From Dehalococcoidia bacterium (GTDB lineage: Bacteria; Chloroflexota; Dehalococcoidia; Dehalococcoidales; RBG-16-60-22): a DNA stretch of 6,906 nucleotides. The stretch covers positions 1-6,906 of the forward strand of contig JABMRL010000152.1 of assembly GCA_013202615.1 (NCBI GenBank), in the 5' to 3' direction. Position numbers and translations under genes: made by a program. The notes below the pieces were generated by a model. It ran no database searches and was not told the origin of the DNA. It saw only the letters and a list, made by a program, of their open reading frames with translations. Positions 1 to 6,906 of this stretch are shown here, piece after piece; position 1 is the first letter of the stretch; each line of letters starts with the position of its first letter.

Positions 1-450
1 GACCACCGAGCCGGAACCGATGCGGGCATCGTCGCCGATGGTTATGGGACCCAGCGCGATTGCCCCGGCGCCGATGACCACGTTGTTACCTATCGTGGGA
101 TGGCGTTTCTTCTTCTCAGTGGTCGTTCCGCCCAGCACCACTCCCTGGTATATCAGGACGTCATCGCCGATTTCGGATGTCTCCCCGATGACGACCCCGG
201 CGCCGTGGTCGATAAAGAACCGGTGACCGATGCTGGCTCCGGGGTGAATTTCAATGCCGGTAAAAAAGCGGCCGAAATGGGAGATGAATCGTGAAATCAG
301 GCGAAACTTGCGCTGCCATAGAGAATGCGCCAGGCGGTGCAGCCACAGGGCGTGCAGTCCCGGATAGCAGGAGAGGACTTCCAGTGTGCTCCTCGCTGCC
401 GGGTCCTTGGCAAAGACGGTCTGAATGTCCTCTTTCAGTACCTTAAACAT
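1..450 (-). CDS. cysE: Serine O-acetyltransferase, N-terminal 150 residues (runs off left edge)
   Basis: This enzyme transfers an acetyl group from acetyl-CoA to L-serine, giving O-acetylserine, the committed cytosolic step of cysteine synthesis. The frame starts at ATG 450-448 and stays open to base 1, so the C-terminus is missing. Residues 1-60 form the helical SAT N-terminal region, with the typical [11 protein letters not shown] and [15 protein letters not shown] stretches. From about residue 66 the left-handed beta-helix hexapeptide repeats begin ([42 protein letters not shown]). The D81-H82 pair and the RHP at 116-118 match conserved active-site positions of the family. The N-terminus is short compared with the E. 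coli enzyme but matches the compact CysE type. The Shine-Dalgarno is weak (GTGGG about 10 bases upstream). A TPP riboswitch and terminator lie immediately upstream, so expression probably falls when TPP is high. The product partners CysK, encoded just upstream. Family assignment is very secure. Confidence 0.95.
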   Translation of the reverse strand, partial: MFKVLKEDIQTVFAKDPAARSTLEVLSCYPGLHALWLHRLAHSLWQRKFRLISRFISHFGRFFTGIEIHPGASIGHRFFIDHGAGVVIGETSEIGDDVLIYQGVVLGGTTTEKKKRHPTIGNNVVIGAGAIALGPITIGDDARIGSGSVV

Positions 451-468
451 AAAACACGCCCACAAATT

Positions 469-508
469 AAAAACCAAGGGCTAAAGCGGTTACTTCAAGA
501 CCCTTGGT
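469..508 (-). terminator. Intrinsic terminator, expression platform of the TPP riboswitch
   Basis: On the minus strand ACCAAGGG (508-501) pairs perfectly with CCCTTGGT (480-473) around a 20-base loop and is followed by a T run (473-469). It sits between the aptamer and the cysE start. The loop contains CCGCTT (489-484), complementary to AAGCGG (525-520), which is the 3' strand of aptamer helix P1. That alternative pairing would span the 5' arm of the terminator and compete with it. TPP binding, by locking P1, should therefore release the terminator and switch transcription off. The stem is seen directly; the switching mechanism is inferred. Confidence 0.85.
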
Positions 509-519
509 CCAAGCTACTG

Positions 520-602
520 CCGCTTCCCTACGCTCGCATTACCGAGGTCAGGTCCACAGGGTCGGCACCAATTGCCTCTCAGCTCTTAAGCTCCCCTAGC
601 GG
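520..602 (-). ncRNA. TPP riboswitch (THI box) aptamer
   Basis: The minus strand carries a complete THI-box aptamer. P1 is CCGCT (602-598) with AGCGG (524-520). The conserved AGGGG follows at 597-593. P2 is AGCT (592-589) with AGCT (584-581), running into the invariant CTGAGA at 582-577 that recognises the pyrimidine ring. P3 is GGCA (576-573) with TGCC (567-564). P4 is CCCT (561-558) with AGGG (529-526). ACCTGA lies at 553-548. P5 is CTCG (546-543) with CGAG (536-533), enclosing the conserved GGTAATG region, and the hallmark TAGGGAA closes at 530-524. Every conserved block is present in order and no core base appears broken. These RNAs bind thiamine pyrophosphate in the nascent transcript and normally repress thiamine synthesis or transport genes. 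Here the first downstream gene is cysE, which is unusual. Confidence 0.96.
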
Positions 603-624
603 TTATATAAATCGATTAATAATG

Positions 625-653
625 AATATAACACAAGCTCGGTAAAAATGCAA
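625..653 (-). promoter_or_regulatory. Candidate sigma-70 promoter for the riboswitch-cysE transcript
   Basis: Minus-strand TTGCAT (653-648) and TATATT (630-625) are separated by 17 bases. The -10 matches five of six consensus bases and the -35 only three of six. Transcription would start near 617, about 15 bases before the aptamer, which is a sensible leader geometry. The surrounding 605-640 stretch is clearly AT-rich compared with the flanking genes. There is no convincing terminator between the cysK stop and this site, so read-through from cysK into the riboswitch is also possible. Confidence 0.4.
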
Positions 654-670
654 AGAACCGGTTACCGTCA

Positions 671-1642
671 TCACATCTCCTGGAAAAGCCAGGTGGAGAG
701 ATAGCGCTCTCCGGTATCGGGCAGGATGACCACGATGAGCTTGCCCTCACTCTCATGCCTTTTGGCGATTTCCAGGGCGGCCCAGGTGGCGGCTCCAGAC
801 GATATGCCGACCAGTAGCCCTTCCTCCCTGGCCAGTCGGCGGGCCATTGTCCCGGCGTCTTCGTTGCTGACCCTGACGATTTCGTCTAGCAGGTCAGTCC
901 TGACTACATCAGGTATGAAGCCGGCGCCAATGCCCTGAATTTTATGCGGCCCGGCTTTGCCACCGGAAAGCACCGGCGAATCAGACGGCTCAACGGCAAT
1001 GGCTTTAAATTCGGGTTTTCTCGCCTTGATAGCCTCGGCAACGCCGGTGATTGTACCCCCGGTGCCGACGCCGGCAACCAGGATATCGACCCTGCCATCG
1101 GTATCCCGCCATATTTCATCGGCGGTGGTTACCCGGTGCACCTCCGGATTGGCGGGATTCTGGAACTGCTGCGGGATGAAGGAATCCGGGTATTCCGTGG
1201 CAAGCTGCTCAGCCTTGCTGATGGCGCCCTTCATACCCTCCGCTCCGGGCGTCAGTACGAGCTCGGCGCCGAAAACGGCGAGAAGCTGCTGGCGCTCCTT
1301 CGACATGGTGTCCGGCATGGTGAGAATGAGCCGGTACCCCCGGGCGGCGCAGACGAAGGCGAGGGCGACGCCGGTGTTACCGCTGGTGGGCTCGATGATG
1401 ATGGTATCCTTTTTGATGAGGTCCTTCGTTTCCGCATCGAGTATCATGGCCACGCCTATGCGGTCCTTTACGCTGCTCGCGGGATTGAAAGACTCCAACT
1501 TGGCCACCACCTCGGCTTTTACCCCCTCGGTTATGCGGTTCAACCTGACCAGCGGAGTGTTGCCGATGAGTTCCGTAACGTCGCGGGCAATGCCCCTGGT
1601 TAGCTTTGGTAATTCTATCGTCTTGAATTTTATCTTGTCCAT
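671..1642 (-). CDS. cysK: Cysteine synthase A (O-acetylserine sulfhydrylase), 323 aa
   Basis: This PLP enzyme replaces the acetate of O-acetylserine with sulfide to make L-cysteine in the cytosol. Landmarks, numbered from the chosen start, are: [10 protein letters not shown] (25-34); NPASSVKDR with the Schiff-base lysine at K59; the substrate loop TSGNTG (86-91); the phosphate-binding GTGGT (193-197); the [13 protein letters not shown] segment, which favours CysK; SSGAA with S281 near the pyridine nitrogen; and [10 protein letters not shown] near the end. Length is close to the usual 300-320 aa, with about 12 extra N-terminal residues. An in-frame ATG at 1687 would overlap the upstream gene. 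I chose ATG 1642 because GAGGAAAGAG (1655-1646) is a good ribosome site eight bases ahead, and the upstream extension does not resemble the family. It follows the ThiF-like gene by 17 bases, so the two are probably co-transcribed. A CysM-like role using a protein-bound sulfur donor cannot be excluded. Confidence 0.96.
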   Translation of the reverse strand: MDKIKFKTIELPKLTRGIARDVTELIGNTPLVRLNRITEGVKAEVVAKLESFNPASSVKDRIGVAMILDAETKDLIKKDTIIIEPTSGNTGVALAFVCAARGYRLILTMPDTMSKERQQLLAVFGAELVLTPGAEGMKGAISKAEQLATEYPDSFIPQQFQNPANPEVHRVTTADEIWRDTDGRVDILVAGVGTGGTITGVAEAIKARKPEFKAIAVEPSDSPVLSGGKAGPHKIQGIGAGFIPDVVRTDLLDEIVRVSNEDAGTMARRLAREEGLLVGISSGAATWAALEIAKRHESEGKLIVVILPDTGERYLSTWLFQEM

Positions 1643-1659
1643 TATCTCTTTCCTCGCTT

Positions 1660-2394
1660 CTATTTCAAATGACCGCAGTGCTGGCAATTCGGGTCGCGCT
1701 TGACTTCCAGCTTGGTGAACTCAAGGTTTAGCCCATCATACATCAGCAGCCGGCCGGTCAGGAGTTCCCCGATGCCGGTGAGGTACTTGATGACCTCGGT
1801 GGCCTGAAGACAGCCGATTACCGCCGGTGCCACCCCGATGACGGGGAACTTCCCCTGGGTCACGCGTCCCTGGTAGACACACCAGAGGCAGGCAGTCTTA
1901 CCAGGTATCACCGTCATCGCCCGCCCCTCAAAGCCATATACCGCCCCGTGGAAGAAGGGAATCTTTTTTTCAATGGCGGCCCGGTTCAACGCGTACCTGG
2001 TGGGCAGGTTGTCCATGGCGTCGACGATGAGGTCGCAATCGCCGACCAATTCCGCAACGTTCTCCTCGGTTATGGTCTCGGCGACGGCCTCCACGTTGAC
2101 ATCTTTGTTCAAGCCTTTCAGCTTCTGCATGGCGGAGTCGGTTTTTCTTTTACCAATGTCCCCGTCACCATGCATAATCTGCCGGTTCAGGTTGCTCAGC
2201 TCGATGGTGTCGTGGTCGACGAGTCGTATGTTGCCGACGCCGGCGACGGCCAGATAAATGGCTATCGGGGAACCAAGGCCGCCGGCACCGGCCACGAAAA
2301 CCCTGGCCTTTTTCAGTTTCTCCTGCCCGTCCCGGCCCAGGCCTTTCAACATAATTTGACGGTCATACCTGGTCAGCTCGTCCCTGGTTAACAT
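1660..2394 (-). CDS. HesA/MoeB/ThiF-family E1-like adenylyltransferase, 244 aa
   Basis: Members of this family use ATP to adenylate the C-terminal glycine of a small beta-grasp sulfur carrier (ThiS, MoaD or CysO type), preparing it to receive sulfur for thiamine, molybdopterin or cysteine synthesis. Visible features are: the N-terminal RYDRQI motif; the nucleotide-binding GAGGLGSP (36-43) with D60; SNLNRQ (67-72); the lysine-bearing GKRKTDSA (81-88); DAMDN (125-129); two zinc-binding CxxC pairs (C169/C172 and C237/C240); and QATEVIKYL near the end. Length is typical for MoeB/ThiF, and no rhodanese domain is fused. Where many relatives have the thioester cysteine (C-x-x-x-GV), this protein reads FPVIGV, with F183 at that place. 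ATG 2394 is preferred over the in-frame ATG at 2427 because AAGGAG (2409-2404) lies just upstream and homologous sequence begins there. No carrier protein is encoded in the window, so I cannot assign the thiamine, molybdopterin or cysteine branch. The adjacent cysK and the nearby TPP riboswitch favour cysteine or thiazole sulfur. Confidence 0.92.
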   Translation of the reverse strand: MLTRDELTRYDRQIMLKGLGRDGQEKLKKARVFVAGAGGLGSPIAIYLAVAGVGNIRLVDHDTIELSNLNRQIMHGDGDIGKRKTDSAMQKLKGLNKDVNVEAVAETITEENVAELVGDCDLIVDAMDNLPTRYALNRAAIEKKIPFFHGAVYGFEGRAMTVIPGKTACLWCVYQGRVTQGKFPVIGVAPAVIGCLQATEVIKYLTGIGELLTGRLLMYDGLNLEFTKLEVKRDPNCQHCGHLK

Positions 2395-2452
2395 TTTGGC
2401 ACTCTCCTTTTTTTCGGGCAGGACCATTCATGGATACAAAGCTATACTTTAA

Positions 2453-2461
2453 ATTGTATCA
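2453..2461 (-). promoter_or_regulatory. Candidate extended -10 promoter for the ThiF-like/cysK operon
   Basis: The minus strand reads TGATACAAT at 2461-2453, an extended -10 (TG-N-TACAAT, five of six bases matching). The -35 at the proper distance is weak (TTTAAT), as is allowed for extended -10 promoters. The leader would be about 50 bases before ATG 2394. No riboswitch or terminator was found in that leader. Confidence 0.35.
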
Positions 2462-2488
2462 AGTAATAGCAGGGAATTAAAGGCAATG

Positions 2489-2516
2489 TTGTAATTGTAA
2501 ACCTTAATTCTATATC
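2489..2516 (+). promoter_or_regulatory. Candidate sigma-70 promoter for selA-selB
   Basis: TTGTAA (2489-2494) and TATATC (2511-2516) are spaced by 16 bases in the AT-rich divergent spacer, which would give a leader of about 45 bases before the GTG start of selA. A second possible -10, TAAAAT at 2555-2560, lacks a good -35 and would give an almost leaderless message. Neither has been tested, and this pair has only moderate consensus match. Confidence 0.35.
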
Positions 2517-2567
2517 AGGCCGAATTCGCACTAGAAGTGTGCACCGCCATCGTGTAAAATATGGAAC

Positions 2568-3950
2568 GTGGAAAGCGAGTTCCGTAAGATACCCGGCGTG
2601 GACAAAGTCCTGGCCGACAAACGGCTGGCACCGCTCGTAAAGACCTACCCCCATGACCGGCTGGTAAAGCTGGTGCGACAGCGCCTTGAGCAGGAGCGAA
2701 CGGCTGTTGCCGCCGGGAAGAAGGCTTCGGCGCTTTCAAAAATCGCGGAAGCGGTATACAGTCAGGTGAAAGCAATGGAGACACCCGGCCTGCGACCGGT
2801 GATTAATGCCACCGGCGTCATTCTGCATACCAACCTCGGTCGTGCCCCGCTGAGTCAGGAGGCAACCGCGGCGATGGACACCGTGGCCCGGGGTTACTCC
2901 AATCTGGAGTTCAATCTGGATAGCGGCGCACGGGGCTCGCGGCAGGTGCACGTGGAATCGCTCCTGCGTGAGCTCACCGGGGCTGAGGCGGCGCTGGTGG
3001 TGAACAATAATGCGTCGGCGGTGCTGCTGGGACTGACGGCACTGGCGAAAAGAAGCGAGGTAATCGTCTCCCGCGGGCAGGCGGTGGAAATCGGGGGTGG
3101 CTTTCGCATTCCCGATGTGATGCGGCAGAGCGGCGCCAGGCTGGTCGAGGTCGGGACGACCAACTGCACCTATAGCAGTGATTACGAGCAGGCAATCGGC
3201 CCGCGGACGGTGGCCCTGATGCGGGTTCATTCCAGCAATTTCCGGCTCATGGGCTTTACCAGCGAGGTGGAAATCGAAGAGTTGGTGGCGCTGGCGGGGC
3301 GCCACAGCCTGTTTGTCTTTGATGACCTGGGCAGTGGCTGTTTCCTGGATACGACCGAGTTCGGGCTGGCCCCGGAGCCGATGGTGCAGCGCAGCATAGC
3401 CCTCGGCGTTGGACTGGGCTTCTTTTCCGGCGACAAGCTGGTTGGCGGGCCGCAGGCGGGGATTATCGTCGGCAGGAAGCAGTTGATGGATAAATTGCGA
3501 AAGCACCCGCTGGCCCGGGCGGTACGCATTGATAAGGTACGCCTCGCCGGGCTGGCGGCAACTCTTCTTCATTACCTGAAAGGAGAGGCAACCAGCAAGA
3601 TACCGGCATGGCGAATGATAGCCGCGCCTTTAAATGATATTGAAAAGAGGGCCGGGAAATGGGCGGAGGCGCTCGGCGGCAGGGCGCGCGTGGTGGATGG
3701 TGAGACGATGGTCGGCGGCGGCAGCCTGCCCGGGGGAACCCTGCCCACCAGGCTGGTTGCCATCGGAGATGGCAAAGACCGCAGTCTGGTGCAGCGTACA
3801 GCTCGCAAGCTGCGTGCGCGGGAGATACCGGTGGTGGGAAGAATTGCCGACGACATCCTGCTTCTGGACCCGCGCTCGGTGCTTCCCGAAGAGGATGAAA
3901 TAATGCTGAAGGCACTCCGCGAGTTGTCTTCTGATTTTAATCGCGCTTAA
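2568..3950 (+). CDS. selA: L-seryl-tRNA(Sec) selenium transferase (selenocysteine synthase), 460 aa
   Basis: SelA is a homodecameric PLP enzyme that converts Ser-tRNA(Sec) to Sec-tRNA(Sec) using selenophosphate from SelD. The N-terminal domain (about 1-75) starts with the usual [11 protein letters not shown] pattern and has the tRNA-binding helical character. The catalytic core includes: [21 protein letters not shown] (76-96); the [13 protein letters not shown] stretch (113-125); NNNASAVLL (146-154); [10 protein letters not shown] (221-230); FDDLGSG (251-257); and [12 protein letters not shown], with K290 as the PLP-binding lysine. Length is almost the same as the E. coli protein (463 aa), so it is full length. 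The start is GTG: no in-frame ATG precedes it after the TAG at 2532, and homology begins within a few residues. The ribosome site is weak (GGAA four bases before). It is the first gene of a selA-selB pair. The distinction from archaeal-type SelA-like proteins is supported by full length and by linkage to selB. Confidence 0.97.
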   Translation: MESEFRKIPGVDKVLADKRLAPLVKTYPHDRLVKLVRQRLEQERTAVAAGKKASALSKIAEAVYSQVKAMETPGLRPVINATGVILHTNLGRAPLSQEATAAMDTVARGYSNLEFNLDSGARGSRQVHVESLLRELTGAEAALVVNNNASAVLLGLTALAKRSEVIVSRGQAVEIGGGFRIPDVMRQSGARLVEVGTTNCTYSSDYEQAIGPRTVALMRVHSSNFRLMGFTSEVEIEELVALAGRHSLFVFDDLGSGCFLDTTEFGLAPEPMVQRSIALGVGLGFFSGDKLVGGPQAGIIVGRKQLMDKLRKHPLARAVRIDKVRLAGLAATLLHYLKGEATSKIPAWRMIAAPLNDIEKRAGKWAEALGGRARVVDGETMVGGGSLPGGTLPTRLVAIGDGKDRSLVQRTARKLRAREIPVVGRIADDILLLDPRSVLPEEDEIMLKALRELSSDFNRA

Positions 3951-3968
3951 TAACCAAAGGCGGACGAT

Positions 3969-5819
3969 ATGTACGTTCTGGGCACGGCAGGCCACATTGA
4001 CCACGGCAAATCGGTTCTGGTGCAGGCGCTTACCGGAATCGACCCGGACCGTCTGCGCGAGGAAAAAGAGCGCGGCATGACCATAGACCTCGGCTTTGCC
4101 TGGCTGAAGCTGCCCAGCGGACGCGAGGTGGGTATCGTTGACGTTCCCGGGCACGAGCGATTTGTCAGGAACATGCTCGCCGGCGTGGGTGGCATTGACC
4201 TGGCACTGCTTATCGTGGCCGCCAATGAAGGCATAATGCCACAGACCAGGGAGCACCTGGCGATTGTCGACCTGCTGGAGATAAGCAACGGAATCGTCGT
4301 CATCACCAAAAAGGACCTGGTTGATGAGGAACTGTTGAGCCTGGTCCGTATGGAAGTGGAAGAGCTTATCAATACCACAACCCTGTCCGGTGCGCCTGTA
4401 GTTGCCGTTTCCGCGCTCACCGGAGAAGGTCTGCCGGAACTGGTGGCCATGATTGATGAGATGCTTAGTTCCACAGAGCCGCGGCGCGATTTGGGCAGGC
4501 CCAGGCTGGCCATTGACCGTGTCTTCACCATGGCCGGTTCGGGCACCGTGGTCACGGGAACATTGATTGACGGCTCGCTTTCCGTGGGACAGGAAGTAGA
4601 GATTGTACCCCCGGGCTTGAAGTCGCGACTGCGCGGACTTCAGTCGCACAAAACACGTCTTGACACTGCCACTCCCGGGAGCCGGGTGGCGGCAAACCTG
4701 GTGGGTATAAACACTTCCCAGCTGCAGCGCGGTGACGTAGTAACCAGGCCCGGAGGGCTAACTCCCGCCACGCTGCTGACGCTGAATCTGCAGTTGCTTG
4801 GCTACCTGCGCCGACCCTTGAAGCACGGCACCACCGTCAGCTTCCATACCGGGGCGGCGGAGGCAATGGCCAAAGTCCGCCTGCTGGAAGGAGACGAACT
4901 TAAGCCGGGACAGTCTACCTGGGCACAGGTAACACTTGACCGGCCGACGGTGGCGGTTAACGGCGACCACTTTATTATCCGCTCTCCGATGGAGACTCTC
5001 GGCGGTGGTAGAATCGTTGAGGCGCCGGCGAAAAGGCTCCGCCGCTTTCGACCTGATGTTATTGAGAACCTTAAAGCTAAAGAGACAGGGACCGTCGAAG
5101 AAATGGTATTGGCGCTGGTGGCCACAAAACAGCCCCTGGCGACCTCGGTGCTGGTGTCCGAGCTCAATCTGAAAGCCGATGAAATAAAGGATGCCGTCGG
5201 TACCCTTGTCGAGAAGGGGAAGGCGGTTGACCTTGGCGAGAAAGGCCGCTCCCTGCTGGTGACAGCGGAAAAATGGGAAGGACTTATACGGATAACGACT
5301 ACGACTCTTCAGGAGTACCACCATAAGTTCCCGACTCGTCCCGGCATGCCGAAGCTGGAGATGGGGAGTCGGCTGAAGCTGGGGGCACATGCGGCCACTG
5401 CCATCCAGAAACTGGCGGTACAGGGTGTCGTCGTTGATGAAGGAATGCTGGTTCGGTTGCCGGCCCACCAGATACAGCTGACCCAGGCCCAGCGGGCGAA
5501 AATGGACGCCTTTCTCCGCTCGCTTACCGGGAATCCTTATGCCCCGCCCGGCGACCTCATCCCCGAGCCCGACCTGCTCAACCTGCTCATTGAGCAGCGC
5601 CAGGTGGTGAAAATAAGCAATGACGTGGTCTTTGCCGCTTCGGCTTATGATGAGATGGTGGCGAAGGTGACCGCTCGAATCAGGGCGCAGGGACAGGTGA
5701 CGCTGGCGGAAGCGCGGGACATGTTTCAGACCAGTCGCAAATACGCACAGGCGTTGCTGGAGCACCTTGACGGGAAGAAGATAACCCGTCGGGTTGGTGA
5801 CGCGCGGGTGCTATATTAA
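3969..5819 (+). CDS. selB: Selenocysteine-specific translation elongation factor SelB, 616 aa
   Basis: SelB is a GTPase that carries Sec-tRNA(Sec) to the ribosome and, through its C-terminal winged helices, recognises the SECIS hairpin beside an in-frame UGA. The G domain shows: G1 [11 protein letters not shown] (5-15); G2 around [12 protein letters not shown] (34-45, with T38); G3 DVPGH (58-62); G4 TKKD (113-116), the SelB version of NKxD; and G5 SAL (148-150). Domain 2 begins near 178 and contains [10 protein letters not shown] (190-199). Domain 3 follows to about 345 and contains the [18 protein letters not shown] segment. The rest (about 375-616) is the SelB winged-helix extension, which ordinary EF-Tu lacks. 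Length matches E. coli SelB (614 aa). ATG 3969 is preceded by AAAGG (3956-3960) at eight bases and follows the selA stop by 18 bases, so the two are almost certainly co-translated from one mRNA. Confidence 0.97.
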   Translation: MYVLGTAGHIDHGKSVLVQALTGIDPDRLREEKERGMTIDLGFAWLKLPSGREVGIVDVPGHERFVRNMLAGVGGIDLALLIVAANEGIMPQTREHLAIVDLLEISNGIVVITKKDLVDEELLSLVRMEVEELINTTTLSGAPVVAVSALTGEGLPELVAMIDEMLSSTEPRRDLGRPRLAIDRVFTMAGSGTVVTGTLIDGSLSVGQEVEIVPPGLKSRLRGLQSHKTRLDTATPGSRVAANLVGINTSQLQRGDVVTRPGGLTPATLLTLNLQLLGYLRRPLKHGTTVSFHTGAAEAMAKVRLLEGDELKPGQSTWAQVTLDRPTVAVNGDHFIIRSPMETLGGGRIVEAPAKRLRRFRPDVIENLKAKETGTVEEMVLALVATKQPLATSVLVSELNLKADEIKDAVGTLVEKGKAVDLGEKGRSLLVTAEKWEGLIRITTTTLQEYHHKFPTRPGMPKLEMGSRLKLGAHAATAIQKLAVQGVVVDEGMLVRLPAHQIQLTQAQRAKMDAFLRSLTGNPYAPPGDLIPEPDLLNLLIEQRQVVKISNDVVFAASAYDEMVAKVTARIRAQGQVTLAEARDMFQTSRKYAQALLEHLDGKKITRRVGDARVLY

Positions 5820-5836
5820 GTAAGACGTCAAAGTAG

Positions 5837-5842
5837 TATAAT
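5837..5842 (+). promoter_or_regulatory. Candidate -10 box for the mscS-like gene
   Basis: A perfect TATAAT lies 17 bases after the selB stop, giving a predicted start near 5849 and a leader of about 26 bases. No good -35 is found 16-18 bases upstream (TATTAA at best, overlapping the selB stop codon), so an activator or an alternative arrangement may be needed. No terminator hairpin was seen between selB and this site, so read-through from selB is possible. Confidence 0.35.
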
Positions 5843-5874
5843 TTTCATTACCCGGCACGGGAGAGGTATCTGAT

Positions 5875-6906
5875 ATGTGGGACTGGATTACGAGTAACAG
5901 CTGGTGGCTCTTTATCGTCTCTGCACTGGCACTGATTGTTTTGCTGATTATAAAAGGCCGCGTTCAGGGTGGTATCGAGAAGCTGGTCTCTGAAGGGCAC
6001 AGCACCGGCGTACACAGAGGTATAAATATCGCCTTCTGGACTCTGGAAGGAGCTGCGCTGGCATTTATCGGTGTTACCGGAATAGCCATCATCTTATCAC
6101 AGGAGGGCATTTATAGTCTGATAACGGTGCCGATGGTGCAGCAGTGGTTTCTGGAGCACGGTGCCCGTGTCCTCATCATCCTGCTGGTGGGATTTGTCCT
6201 CTGGTATGCGTTGAGAAGATTCCTGCCTCCGGTAATACAGCGCTCGATGGCCAAGCCGAGGCGGGGCGAGAGTCGGGAGGGGATGAGGAAGAGGGCGGAT
6301 ACTATCCAGTACGTCTTTATGGGGCTGGGTAAGGTGGTGATCATTTTGCTCGTTATCTTCATGGTTCTATCTGAGCTTGACGTCGCCATCGGGCCCCTCC
6401 TGGCCGGTTTCGGTATTGCCGGTATTGCCGTCGGCTTTGGCGCTCAGTATCTCATCAGAGACCTCATTGCCGGCATTTTCATTCTAATGGAAAATCAATA
6501 CCGCGTTGGCGACGTGGCCCGGGTTGCCGATATGATAGGTCTGGTGGAGGATATAACCCTGAGGAAAACGGTGCTGCGCGACCTGGATGGCATTGTGCAC
6601 CACATTCCCAACGGGGAAATAAAGGTGGCCAGCAACTACACCCGGCACTTCTCGCGTGTCAATCTGGATGTCTCGGTCTCCTATGATACCGACCTTGACC
6701 ACGCCATCAGTGTCATTAATCGCGTTGGCCAGGAACTGGCGGAAGACCCGGACTGGAACTCTCGCATCCGGACCACGCCCAAGGTGCTGAGAGTGAACAA
6801 GCTGGGCGATTCTGGCATTGATATCAAGATTCTGGGCGATGTAAAACCCCTGGAGCAGTGGAGTATCATGGGCGAACTGCGCTATCGCATTAAGAAGGCG
6901 TTTGAC
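5875..6906 (+). CDS. MscS-family mechanosensitive channel, first 344 residues (runs off right edge)
   Basis: Small-conductance mechanosensitive channels are inner-membrane heptamers that open under membrane tension to release osmolytes during hypo-osmotic shock. The frame opens at ATG 5875, with GGGAGAGG (5859-5866) eight bases ahead, and is still open at the window end. Hydrophobic stretches suggest five membrane segments: about 10-27, 53-75, 97-113, 146-167 and 172-205. The last is the pore helix, with the Gly/Ala pattern AGFGIAGIAVGFGAQ followed by LIRDLIAGIFILMENQYRVGD, the family hallmark. After it comes the beta domain (IGLVEDITLRKTVLRDLDG, then HHIPNGEI) and the start of the C-terminal alpha/beta domain. 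There are two more predicted helices before the pore than in E. coli MscS, so it belongs to the larger-membrane-domain type; I cannot name the subfamily. It has no obvious functional link to selAB. The missing C-terminus could hold more domains. Confidence 0.93.
   Translation, partial: MWDWITSNSWWLFIVSALALIVLLIIKGRVQGGIEKLVSEGHSTGVHRGINIAFWTLEGAALAFIGVTGIAIILSQEGIYSLITVPMVQQWFLEHGARVLIILLVGFVLWYALRRFLPPVIQRSMAKPRRGESREGMRKRADTIQYVFMGLGKVVIILLVIFMVLSELDVAIGPLLAGFGIAGIAVGFGAQYLIRDLIAGIFILMENQYRVGDVARVADMIGLVEDITLRKTVLRDLDGIVHHIPNGEIKVASNYTRHFSRVNLDVSVSYDTDLDHAISVINRVGQELAEDPDWNSRIRTTPKVLRVNKLGDSGIDIKILGDVKPLEQWSIMGELRYRIKKAFD

Noticed and set aside
325..645. A 106-codon plus-strand frame across the cysE 5' end and the spacer
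   Set aside because: It overlaps the riboswitch, terminator and cysE start on the opposite strand. No ribosome site or protein family resemblance was seen.
646..672. Possible cysK terminator (CGGTAA paired with TTACCG)
   Set aside because: The stem is short, the loop is 16 bases and the T-rich part is inside the loop, not after the stem. It also overlaps the candidate -35, so it is not supported as a terminator.
957..1703. A 248-codon plus-strand frame and another at 944-1603
   Set aside because: Both are antisense to cysK, whose motifs are unambiguous. The translations show no family features.
3630..4649. A 339-codon open frame on the minus strand opposite the end of selA and start of selB, with similar long ones at 2736-3572 and 4758-5765
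   Set aside because: They lie wholly antisense to clear family members, and their translations are low-complexity and rich in His, Gln and Arg with no recognisable domain. They are typical shadows of GC-biased codon use.
5820..5874. Spacer after selB examined for selC (tRNA-Sec) or a SECIS-like hairpin
   Set aside because: It is only 55 bases, too short for the roughly 95-base tRNA-Sec, and shows no cloverleaf or T-arm motif.
6409..6430. Tandem GGTATTGCC repeat
   Set aside because: It encodes the Gly-Ile-Ala repeats of the channel pore helix (GFGIAGIAVGFG), so it is explained by protein structure rather than a DNA repeat element.

Overview
The window comes from a bacterium of moderately high GC. 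It carries a bacterial-type selenocysteine pair (selA-selB) on the plus strand, and cysteine/sulfur metabolism genes with a thiamine pyrophosphate (TPP) riboswitch on the minus strand. I cannot fix the taxon from sequence alone. The gene content would suit an anaerobe, and a Chloroflexota/Dehalococcoidia-like lineage is a guess from general familiarity. Gene density is high and spacers are short. I see no mobile element, CRISPR array, tRNA or rRNA.

Minus strand (about 1-2460), read right to left. An E1-like ThiF/MoeB/HesA adenylyltransferase is followed after 17 bases by cysteine synthase (cysK). About 70 bases past the cysK stop comes a complete TPP riboswitch aptamer with an intrinsic terminator behind it. 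The terminator ends about 16-18 bases before the start of serine O-acetyltransferase (cysE), which runs off the left edge. CysE makes O-acetylserine and CysK turns it into cysteine. The E1-like enzyme would activate a ThiS/MoaD-type sulfur carrier. The riboswitch therefore places cysE, and whatever follows it, under control of the thiamine end product. This is the most unusual arrangement in the window.

The divergent intergenic region (2395-2567) has plausible promoters facing both ways.

Plus strand (2568-6906). selA (L-seryl-tRNA(Sec) selenium transferase) and selB (the selenocysteine-specific elongation factor) lie 18 bases apart and look like one operon. SelA makes Sec-tRNA(Sec) and SelB carries it to in-frame UGA codons. 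Neither selC nor selD nor any selenoprotein is visible here. After a 55-base gap with a perfect TATAAT box, a gene for an MscS-family mechanosensitive channel starts and runs off the right edge. It is probably a separate transcription unit.

The long reading frames antisense to selA, selB and cysK are judged to be codon-bias shadows.
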